Below, one piece after another: positions 23,571-35,700 of a stretch of 64,000 bases of DNA; within the stretch, counting starts at the first letter, position 1, and every line of letters begins with the position of its first letter. A program made the translations under genes and the position numbers. The notes under the pieces were generated by a model. That model did not search any database. It was not told the DNA's origin and saw nothing but the letters and a program-made list of their open reading frames with translations. This stretch comes from Engraulis encrasicolus. Its lineage: Eukaryota; Chordata; Actinopteri; Clupeiformes; Engraulidae. The stretch covers positions 18,110,225 to 18,174,224 of the forward strand of contig NC_085875.1 in the NCBI RefSeq assembly GCF_034702125.1, given 5' to 3'.

Positions 23571-25606
23571 CTAGAATTCCACAGTGTGAGTGTGTGGCTC
23601 GTCAGCATGGACGACGACAGTATGTTCTTGACCATAGATGCCATAGCGGACCACGCATCTGGCCTCCATCCACCTTTCCGAATACGCTAGAGCTCTCTCG
23701 CACTGGCACACAAAGTCGTTGTATAGCCTCTCTCCCTTTGACTGATCGATCCGCCGAATGTAGTCAAACCGATCATCTTCGTTCAATGTCCCCGTCAATG
23801 ACTGCTGAGGCACTATGAGGACACTGCCAGGAAGATCGAGCACCGACGTCAGTCCTCCTCCCTTCACACGGAACAATTTAGCCCCCAACAAGGCTCTCAC
23901 TAGAGACAAAAGAGACAGTACTGTAAGTCAGTAAGTGTACCCTTTATTATCCCACAGTGGGGAATTTCATGTGTTGCAGCAGCAGTAACATGCTTACAAC
24001 TTGGACAAAAGTAGACAACATACAGTACAGACACAAGACCAAAAACTAGAAAAATATAAAATATAAATATTATTTAAAAATATAGAGGTATTACTGTCTG
24101 AATCAATACATTAATACAAGTGCTGAAAAACAGAGGTAGTGCAGTCTTACTCTTAGCAGCTTAAAAAGAATAATGATAAAAGTATAAATAAACTACCTTT
24201 AAAAAGAAAGTCAGAGCAGTATAGCATTGTTATCATCATAATCATCAACACCATCACCAAAGAGGTTGGATATATAATAAGAGGAATCGAAACACGCCCA
24301 CTCAATGCAAAAGCGTGTGCTCAAAATTTCTATCCTAAGGGGGCGTTGTCCCTCCTTCTTCTTCTCTTTTCGTGGTGTTTGCACAAGACGTGCGCTACCG
24401 CCATCTACAGCGCTAAGGGCAGGGGCGCAACTACAGTATATGCGAAGTATGCGTTGCAGGGGGGCACCAGACAGAGGGGGGCGCCAAATAGGGCGCCAAA
24501 TAATTATTAAGTGATTTTTTTGGGAGGGGGTGGGTGGGTACCAAAATAGTTCTTGCATACCCCCCCAGAAAGGAGTAGTTGCGCCCCTGGCTAAGGGGAC
24601 TCCATTTATTCTCTACCTCAAGACTCCGATGGTCTCCTAATTGAAGGTCTCCTAAAGGGGCGTTCACCCGACGTAAAGTGGATACCGGAAAAGAACCCGC
24701 CTGCTTTATCTCACTCTCATATACATTCTCTGCCATCACCATCATCACCATGGCTACCGCAAGGACTTGTTGTACGGTCTAACTGCAGAGGGCAGATAGG
24801 AACCACGGTGCCCTTCTGTCTTACAGCGTGGGTGGAGAGGTCTGCTCCTCAGTGGGCTCAGCAGGGCCGCCACTGTCCCAGGCAGAGGGTGGTGGGAATT
24901 GCCCTGGTAATGATGATAGGTTACAGCTGCTTTTCCTCAGTGGCAAAACAAAAATGGTACCTTCAACTCACCCATTTTTGATATAATCGCAACTTTGGCT
25001 CCTTTGAAGAAACTCAAGTAGATCACTAGGCCAGTACCAATCTATAAAAAAGAACATTAATACAGGGTAAGCATTTAGACACTATGCCATTGTCATGACT
25101 GCACCTACCAAAGGTTTGGCTGCACATGAGTCTGTGAGTCTATGCAGCCGTCCTTCCATCAGCTTTTTGTTTGTGTGATAGCAATTTGAACAGTACAGTA
25201 CTGCATTTACACCAAATTAAGTGTGGTGCTAAAACTCTATACAACAAGAGATATGATATAAGAACCAATTCAGGATGGTCGACTGTCAAGATGGCAGTAA
25301 AGGCATAAGAATCAGTACTGTGGCGCCAAGGTTTTATTTTTACAACTTTAAAATGTTGTACATGGAAAGCTTTTAAAAGGGTGGTATTTAAATGGGTGTC
25401 AACACCGGAGAAGAACTCAAGTAACATGAAAGTGTGTACAGTAACAATATGTACATAGCCATACAGAAAAGTAAGACACGTCTTACCCGTTTGAAACCTT
25501 TTGGAAGTTCACTTTCATCATTTGGCTTTATTCGAATTTTGGCCAAAGAGCACCGCTGTAAAACGGACCTTGCGCTCAAGGGTTGTGACGTGTCCCGTAC
25601 TGCCAT
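23571..25606 (-). CDS. dtd2: DTD2-like D-aminoacyl-tRNA deacylase, copy B (complete)
   Basis: Exons 25606-25487 (40 codons from ATG), 25041-24972 and 23899-23571 total 519 nt, 172 codons plus TAG, close to the 168 residues of the human protein as I recall it. Marks: SARSVLQRC, GTGLVIYLSFFKGAKV, SVLDLPGSVLIVPQQSLTG (P-Q-x-x-L of DTD2/ATD) and C-terminal DEPHTHTVEF. The family enzyme clears mischarged tRNA. Glu replaces the usual Gly before Pro in the last motif, as Asp does in copy A. Splice sites are canonical (CGG|GTAAGA, TATAG|ATTGG, ATGG|GTGAGT, TCTAG|TGAGAG). It lies downstream of THAP/GIN gene B, as copy A lies downstream of gene A. Confidence 0.85.
23937..24190. mobile_element. LINE 3' UTR-like fragment
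   Basis: CCCTTTATTATCCCACAGTG followed by GGGGAATTTCATGTGTTG is the common 3' end motif of fish Rex/L2 LINEs read on the opposite strand. The rest is AT-rich. It lies in DTD2-B intron 2. Confidence 0.55.
24262..24745. mobile_element. Relative of the 14587-14890 miniature element, with insertion
   Basis: Shares AATAAGAGGA, CCCACTCAATGCAAAAG, GTTGTCCCTCCTTC, CTACCGCCATC and GGTCTCCT blocks with 14610-14830. It is interrupted at 24420-24589 by another element. Confidence 0.6.
24420..24589. mobile_element. hAT-type miniature element, 170 bp
   Basis: Ends CAGGGGCGCAACTAC and GTAGTTGCGCCCCTG are perfect inverted repeats. GCTAAGGG (24412-24419 and 24590-24597) is a perfect 8-bp target duplication. 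Confidence 0.9.
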
Positions 25607-25856
25607 TACCAATCCATGACAGGGCTGGGGACTACAAAATCAATACATTACAACCAATCTACTGCATTCATTGGAGACAACACTATGCGTTCTCCAAAGC
25701 CAACACATTGCATGCAGAATGTATGGCTAGATACGTCTGCTGTGCGTCCGACCAGGTTCAATTCTGGCCCTGGTCCTTTGCCAACCCTTGTAGTTTTGGG
25801 TAGGGTGCGCACATCCAAAAACACTTGTTGCAGGTGCCAGACAAAAAAATCAGATA

Positions 25857-26016
25857 GTTGAAAAAGGTAGGTCTGCACACTGCCGATAAGCTCCAAAAAT
25901 AAACTTTATTATTTAAAATGCAACGTTTCGATCACACTGGATCTTCATCAGGCATTTTAAATAATAAAGTTTATTTTTGGAGCTTATCGGCAGTGTGCAG
26001 ACCTACCTTTTTCAAC
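25857..26016. mobile_element. Foldback miniature element with 65-bp arms
   Basis: 25857-25921 and 25952-26016 are perfect or near-perfect inverted copies (GTTGAAAAAGGTAGGTCTGC at one end). The loop is 30 bp. No ORF. Confidence 0.9.
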
Positions 26017-26118
26017 CCTTTGCCAACCCTTCCCAGTCTTTCTCTTCCAAACGTTTCCTGTCTCTCTCTCTCAAACTCTCCTGTCAAAAATAAAGTCTAA
26101 CAGTCCAATATATATATA

Positions 26119-27735
<1,617 letters not shown>

Positions 27736-27787
27736 TATATTGGACTGTTAGACTTTATTTATTTTATATATAAAAGAATGTACATAC

Positions 27788-27975
27788 TTGCTGTGGCTGG
27801 ATAGCATGTCTCCAGTTCCGCCTACTTTGCGAATAATACACCTCCCTCTGTTTTGGAAGTCATGATGCCGTGCTGAATCCCTCTGCTCTGCACTGCTCTG
27901 GATTGCATTTGAATATGGATGCTTTGAATGTTCTTCTTGGTTTTGGAAAGAGCAGTCAAGATCTTCATTGCCTTC
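27788..27975 (-). pseudogene. Chimeric exon relic: GIN helix exon fused to tail exon
   Basis: The first part (EGNEDLD, then SARHHDFQNRGRCI) matches the start of gene B exon 33163-32911, and the rest (RKVGGTGDMLSSHSK) matches the end of the gene B tail exon 28610-28407. The YDAV core between them is gone. Acceptor GAGCAG|GAAGG and donor GCAA|GTATGT are kept. Confidence 0.7.
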
Positions 27976-28114
27976 CTGCTCAAATCAACAACTGTTTTAG
28001 TTATCAGACTAATTCAGGAATAACTGCAAGCCATATCTGATTCTGCAACAGCTGATAACAACAAGTGAGTCAATGACAGCAACATAAATTGGTCCTGTAG
28101 GATTCACAGATTAC

Positions 28115-28286
28115 CTGCCGAGTGCTGGAATCCATGGGTACAGTGTGGACTGCATCTGTTTTGAGAGACACACTCTCTCCTGAACGGTGCTTGGCGCAGA
28201 GGGAAGATCTTGAAGTAATCGACCGCTGGTCCCATTTGGCATAGGAGATCTGAAGTTTGTGTCTGCTAGGACCGTTAAAAGGGAAC
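28115..28286 (-). pseudogene. THAP C-half exon with 21-nt deletion
   Basis: 172 nt where intact copies have 193. The missing seven codons are FTEDCFD, directly after the C-x2-H motif, which here reads CAKH. Frame, acceptor and donor are kept. The intron to its left is colinear with the one left of 34598. Probably a leftover of a local tandem copy. Confidence 0.7.
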
Positions 28287-28324
28287 CTGGTAGCAGAGAG
28301 GATACAAAAGCAGGTGAAAGGCAG

Positions 28325-28610
28325 TTATCCAAGACCTGCACTGCAAAACCTGTCCTGCACTGTAAAAAAAAAACTACATTTATGCAATAAAGAAGAATGT
28401 ACATACTTGCGGTGGCTGGATAGCACGTCTTCGCCTCCGCCTACTTTGCGTTTCTTTTGGAGGGGCATTGTAGCCTTGTCTAGCAAAGTTATTCTCTTGC
28501 CAGGAACATTGGCGATCAGGTAAGTGGTTGGTACTCGCTTTGCCACGGCAACAGCCTCTTTTGGGTCAACACTCCGAGATCTGAAGCTGGCCAAGTCTCT
28601 AGCAGAGGGC
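28325..28610 (-). CDS. Gene B last exon (basic tail)
   Basis: Acceptor TCTTAAAG|GCCC joins the 29326 donor in phase 2. [19 protein letters not shown] and [19 protein letters not shown] follow; KKRKV resembles a nuclear localisation signal. A donor CGCAA|GTATGT at 28407 offers continued splicing; otherwise the frame stops at 28325. An alternative end uses an exon 29044-28952 ([17 protein letters not shown] then TGA) after a Ser-Pro-Ala repeat. Confidence 0.5.
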
Positions 28611-31600
28611 CTTTAAGAGAAAAATTGTGATGGTGTAAAATACTGGGCAAGCTAAATGTAATATTATTCTTGATCTTGACAAAACAGCATACAGTGGTAG
28701 CACGAAGTCTCTACCATACTGAAATAACTGTCATCATCATCCCTGAAAGATATTATATTGACATTTACCATTTCCCAATGTCAAGTGTTCTAGCCTTGGT
28801 AGTGCGTGAAACGCCGGGCCCAGTGATTGGATTCTCCGCTGGAGTTCACTAAAGAGTATCCAATTACTGGGAGTTTCACGCACTACCAAGGCTAGAACAC
28901 TTGACATTGGGAAATGGTCACGGTCACAGTATCAGTATGCGTCTGCACTGCTCACTCTATATCCTCGCCCTGGATGAAGCAGTCAGGCTCAATGCATTCT
29001 GGGCTGTTTGGTGCAGCAGGAGAGGCTGGTGAGGCAGGAGAGACCTGTGGGGCAAGATAAGATAAGATAAGATAAGATAAGATAAGATAAACTTGACTGT
29101 TTGCACAGACGTTTCTCCACAATCCACATATAAACGCACATTAAAAACACATACAGTAAAACATAATATCTCCTATATAGAGTCTAGGTCATCTAGGTCC
29201 ATAAGCTGTTAGGGCAGCACAGTCCAGTGAATTAAGTTCATAAAAAAATCTGAAATATTCCTGAGTGGTATTAAAAAGAAGTATCCATTCCATGTAGATG
29301 TGTGCGGCCTACTTTTCTCCCCCACCCAGAGACCTGTGCGGTAGGAGAGACCTGTGCGGTAGGAGAGACCTGTGCGGCAGGAGAGGCTGGTGCGGCAGGA
29401 CTGGTCGAGGTCTCTGGCTGTTGGTCAAGAGGATGGCGGGCAGCAGAGCACACCTCACACTTCTCCACCCACCAGCGCACATCATTGTTCAGCGATCCCC
29501 AGTGGAAGTGCTTGGAGATGAGCTTGATGCACGTCTTCTCATCTAGGTGGTTCATGTCGTTGTGGTACTCCGAGAGCGTGGCGTGGACCTCTTCTCTCGT
29601 TCTCAAAACTTTGCATCGGTTCTGTTTGGTGTTGCTGTAGTAAAGAACGCCATCTGGAAAACATCACACATCATTCAGATGTGAAAATAAATTCTTAAAT
29701 GCCAATTCTTAAATTTCCAATTTTCCTCCACAATCAAGGTGCATACACACTGCAAGCACGGATGTCCACTTAACGTGTCCGTTATCAGTCCGAAAAGGTT
29801 AGAATACATGAAAACAGATCATGCCTTGCACACAGGAGCGCGGTGTAAGCGCGGCGCATGTCCTCCGCGATGCTCCTTGAAAATAGAACTCGAGTCTATT
29901 TTACTGCGCGGACGTCCACGTTCAATGACCAGCTTCCATTGAAAATGAATGGCTGCTGCCCGCGGATAGAACACGGACGTTGACTGTGCAGTGTGAAAGG
30001 CAGCCGCGAACCTCTCGGACTCGCAATGCTCCCGGACACGTTCAGCAAACACAAACATCTTGGTGTGTATGTACCGTCACAGTAACACCAAGATGTTAGC
30101 GTTCGCTTAACGTCCTGTGTGCAAGGCATGATCTGTTTTCATGTATTCTAACCGTTTCGGACTGACAACGGAAACATGGAATGGACGTCAAGTGGACGTC
30201 TGCGCTTTCGGTGTGTATGCACCGTCAGTCTCTCGGCACATAATTTAACTGTGCCGCCTACCTTAACTGTGTTAATATTATTGCAGTAACAATTTCGGAC
30301 ACAATTCTACAGCTACAATGCATTATGTTCCAATATACTTAGCAGGATTGACATACCATGTACAGAAAATCGTCTACAGAGTCGGCGCAACGTGTTTTTG
30401 TCCACAGCGGTACAGCCTGGAGGATATACTCCGGTGCTCACATATTTGTGCACTGCGTCGTATTTTGCAAAGAAAGTCCTCTGAGAACTTTCCAAGCTGC
30501 TCGCTGCATCAGGGCCTTGTGATGTGCTTTGCTACAGAGAAAAACACATTTTTAGTACTAAACTTTTTAAAGGTAGACTTACTATATGTATTTTTAGATT
30601 ATTTCGAGAATTTATGTTGCCCATTCACAAATGTTATCTTTTTCATGCCATCGCCGCCATAAAGTTCTACATATTCATTAGACAATTCACATTTTTTCAT
30701 GCAAGCATAGGTGGATCTTCCATCATGTCAACAATTTTGAATGTCCAGTTGTCTTTGGCTGCAACGCAGACTGTAGTTGGGTCAGATCAGTAAACATGAA
30801 TGCATTAGTTTGGAAATATTCATGAAAAGACCAATTTTGTGAATGGGCAGCCAACATTATGAAAATGAACCACTAAAATTACATAGTCTGCTGCCTATGA
30901 ATACATGCTTAAGATTGCTTTCTCTTCACAGTACCTCCACAGTTGTCTTGCCAAGTAACAGAGTGGGAACTGAGTGGCTTTTCAGCAGCTTTCTTCGGCC
31001 CTTGAACTCAAAGCAGTCCTCAGTGAAGTGGACACTGCAGACCACTGACCTGGTGTGTGGTGACCAATTGCTTCTCTGGAGTTTTTGGATCCACTGGCTG
31101 AAGGATGTAGGATCATCAAAAGGAAACCTGCAGGCAAATATTTACATGGGTATTTACAGTACAGCACAGTACACAGTACAGTCCTACACGATCAGTCAGC
31201 ATATGAAGTTAGCCTGAATGTTCAGTATTCGGGCGTCCAGGGTGTCCGTCTAGCACCAGTGACGCTGTGGGGACATGCACAGGAGTGCTGTGCATGTTGT
31301 TATTGTCGTCTGTGATTGGTGTAGACCAGGGATGGGGTACCTTTATCATTCGAAGGGCCACTTCAAAGGTTCCCTGAATATAACTTAATTGTATTGCAAA
31401 TGCATTTTCTAAGATTCCTTTACAAAATACGCAAACGGCCCTCGAGACGACCCCTGAGGTAGACCTTCGTGCACAAGCAGGACAAGCTCATTTGCACAGA
31501 CGGTAACTGTTTATCAGGAGGGTCGAAGCTATGCCAAGCAGCGCAGAAGTGACCATCGGGGAATCCATCTCACCAGACTTGTGCAGTTCTGTGCAGCTTC

Positions 31601-32709
31601 ACAAGCTCCACTACTAGGTCTGGGAGAATGTGCGTTGGGTTTGCCTTCAGAAGGCCTGGCTTTATCCATCCTTTTGTCCACCTTTGCCACCAACAAATTC
31701 CTACAAAACAGTTCTCTGCTCATCTCAGAATCAATATAGTCTACAATCGGTCATGTGACTCCTCAATGCGAGCCGCCATTGTTAATGAAACAACAAATGC
31801 TTTGGCCAGTTTCTTGACGGAGCCATTCTCAGAAGTCCAGACCTCTGTGTCACATACACATACACAGATCTGGTGAGAACCAGGCTAATATTAAGCAGCA
31901 TCTTTAATAAAATTGCCCAATCAAACTCTCATAAATTTGATATAATTCATCTCCCCTTCCATGTTCAAGGGCATAGCAGCAAATGATGGGCCCTGTGTCC
32001 CATCCGCTCCAATGGACCCCTACAGCCATATGTACATAAATCAGACACTGTGTGGGGCCCACTCTACACATGGGGTCCTGATAACTCAGCCACACTTTAC
32101 TCCCCTGTACGACACCACTGTCCATGTTATATAATATTACATTGTTATATCAGTCAGATCGAAGATGGATGAGAGTGGTGGCAGTAACAACTCCTACTCC
32201 TATTGCACTGAGAGACTTTTTATATCTGAATGTTTAATGTGAAATAATCTATTTTTTGTATGTATGCTACTAGACACCTACATTTCCTTCAGGGTTAATA
32301 AATGCTACTCTACTCTACTCTACAAACTATACTAGCTTACCGATGAAAAGTCAGGCCCAAGCTTCTCTCCACCGGACCACAACGGTTCCTGCAGCCATCC
32401 ACAGAGCAGATAAAATTTTTGGTCGTTTCATCCGTTTCCAGGCAATGCTGACAGTTGCCAATCCAGTGCTCAATGTCTTTCATCTGCCTTCCCCAATAGT
32501 ACTTCTTGCTGATCTCACGAATGCAATGGTCATGTCCTTTGTGGCCTCGGTTGTCATGGCATTCCCTCAGCATCTCATTCACCTCTGCCCTGCTTCGAAG
32601 TACTAATCGCATCCGTTTGCGGTGGTGAAGAAGATCATCTGCACAAGAATGGAATTGGAATGGTGAATCAGTCACAAATGTATGTACATTTCATGAACCA
32701 TATGATGCA

Positions 32710-32772
<63 letters not shown>

Positions 32773-35700
32773 GTTGGGACACAGTATTCAAGCACCTCTC
32801 CAAATGTCAATCTTAACCAATTTCATCATAGACAATTAAACAAACTTCCCCTTGAAGTATAAGAGCATCAGATATGTCTATTATAACATGTCGGGGGAAA
32901 GTTAACGTACCTTTCAAACAGAAGCGCTTGGAGGCATTTCTGAGAACCGTTTTGCGGTCCCTGGTTGCCCCATGTGGATACATCCTAGTCTTCAAGTACC
33001 TCTCCACTGCATCATACCAAGCGAAAATACACTTCCCTCTGTTTTGGAAGTCATGACCCCGGGCTGAATCCATCTGAACTGGATTGCTCTGGATTGCCTT
33101 TGAATATGGATGCTCTAAATGTTGTAGATTTTCGAAAAAGCAGACGCCATCTTCATTGTCCTCCTGTTCAAATCAACAACCGTTTTAGACATCAGACCAA
33201 TTCGGGAATAACTGCAAGACATCTGATAACACAGACGTGGGCAAACCCCACATGCGGCCCCCTGAGCCATTTCATGTGGCCCCCAGAGCCTTTACAAAAA
33301 GACAACTTTTTCTTTACATAAAGACAGAAATCCCAATTCAAATGGTTACCTAAAATAAGTCTTGCAAATTTAAGATGAACCAAAGACATAGGTTTCATCT
33401 AAATGGGTGGGAGACGTGACGCCTTGTTTTTTCGTAACATTGGTTAAAAACCTACAAAACTGTTATTTTCCTTTAAAAAACAAATGTCAGTGAAAGAAGA
33501 TGTGGTACATTATGTTTCATATTAGTCTTAGATGAGAAGAAACATTTTTGTTAAGATTTATGTAAAGGTTTATATGTCAAATTTCCTGCGGTGTGACTGT
33601 AACATTAATGAAACAATATATAATAATATATATATAAATTAACCAACAACATTTTGAATAATGTATGAAGCATTTGACATGATTGCATAAATCTTAACTT
33701 TAGATTAAGATATGTGAATGTGGAAAAAACTCAAGACAGTAATATTAACTACAAGTTCAATTTCGTAACACAAATTGCGTCCTGTGGGGTGACATGTATG
33801 TCAATGTTTGTGAATGGGCAGCTGCAAGGCCAACTACAAGGGTCTTAAAGACTGGCTCCTAACCAGTCAGTACCTCAGTTATTGGAGAGTGCTGTGGAAG
33901 TTTAAGGTGACTCTTAACCTCTTAATATGTCTTCATATTGCAATCTTTCTGTCACGCAATGCTTAGGTTCATTTTATGGTGTCCTGTGGTGTGACTGCTC
34001 TTATACAGTGTAGGAGGAAAAAAAGTTTTTTTATAAATGAAAACACATATTAAGATTAAACACAATATAATTATCAAGTTAGCATGAGCTCAGATGTCAG
34101 TCATGTATACAAAAGGATTAAAATGGCCATAATGCAGTGAATTCCCTGTGGTGTGACTCCATTTTCCTGCAGTGTGACATGCCTATGCTATGTGTTGATG
34201 CAGGACACATTTTCCCAAAAATGGCAAAAATAAGGTGAAATTCCACAGACCACTAAGTGCTTTATTTTTTTCTATTTTTTTCCAATTTTTATCCATCATT
34301 TTTTTCAGGAATTTGAAAAACTTTTTTTTTTTTGCGTTACGCCCTTAAACGTCAACCACCCAAATACATTTAATTACAATGTGCAGGAATATCATCACTG
34401 TCATATTACATCAGTGTACGCTATGTTTTAATATTGACACGGACAAGTTGTCTGTGGCATCCAGCCCTTTGGTCAATATTCTAAACCCAATGCGGCCCTC
34501 GGGCCAAAATAAATTACCCACCCCTGTGATAACAGCTGATAACAAGAGGTGTCAATGGCAGCAACATAAATTGATCCTGTATGGATTCACAAGTTACCTG
34601 CTGAGAGTTGGAATCCATGGGCACAGTTGGGACTGCATCTGGTTTGAGAGACACACTCTCTCCTGATCGGTCAAAACAATCCTCTGTGAAGTGCTTGGAG
34701 CACAGGACAGATCTTGAGGTTACCGACCACTGATCCCGTTTGGCATAGGAGATCCAAAGTTTGAGTCTGTCAGGATCATTAACGGGGAACCTGGTAGCAC
34801 AGAAGATAAAAGTGGGTGAAAGAGCTTAAGCTCTAAAACCTGCACTACAAAGAAAATCTACATACCATTTATGCAAAGAAATCTAGATTTGTTTGAAGAA
34901 TGTGTCCATGAAAGACAAAGATAAAGATAATGAAATCACAAAAAAGACTTAATAGTGATAGTGAAAAAAAAACAAAAAACTTAAAATTGGTTTTGTTTTG
35001 TATTAGTTCACAGTGATCACGTCCCAGACGGCCCAAAGATTACATTACATTACACCTATCTAATAGCCTAGAATTCTAGACGCCCCTAGCTCGCTAGGCT
35101 ACCTATCTAATGCTTTTGCCCGAAGCAACTCACAGTCCCTGTGGGAATGTAGTGTTGGGGTACATCTTACTCAAGGGCACATCAGCCATGATTAAAGGTG
35201 TAGTTCACCACAGATATTCGCCCTGGTTAAGGTGGAATTTGAACCAATAACCCTCTGATCCAGAGGTCAACTCCCTATCCATTAGGCCAGAGCTGCCCTT
35301 AATTTATGGTGGTGCCGGTAAAGATTTAAAAATGTTTTTGCAACGCTCTTGTTAGTAGTACACATTTCAACTGTTATCCAGTGTATTTGACTTGGTTGGG
35401 TACCACAAAACATAATATTATATGACAAAGTGGCAGTTAGGCTTTCCCCATAAAGCAGAGCATGACATCACGTCGGCGACTGGAGAGCCGGGATTCTTTA
35501 GGCTCCCTGCTGAGGCTGAGTCCCCAATGTGAAGTCACTTAAATCTGTTTAAAAAAATAAACGCAATTAATCATCAGTGATGGTTAACCTCCACCACTCA
35601 CCGGTGAAAGGTCCTCGTGTCGCCTTCACTACTTTGGTCCTGGCTACTTTGGCATCCATAACAGAGGCAGTGCATTTGGGCGACCCTTTTGGTCAGGGCC

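Noticed and set aside
28952..29044. Definite last exon of gene B ending GEDIE
   Set aside because: The frame is attractive, but it needs a weak GTCTCT donor. The GTGGGG donor at 29326 gives an exon of exactly the gene A length and joins 28610 in phase, so the basic tail was preferred and this kept as an alternative.
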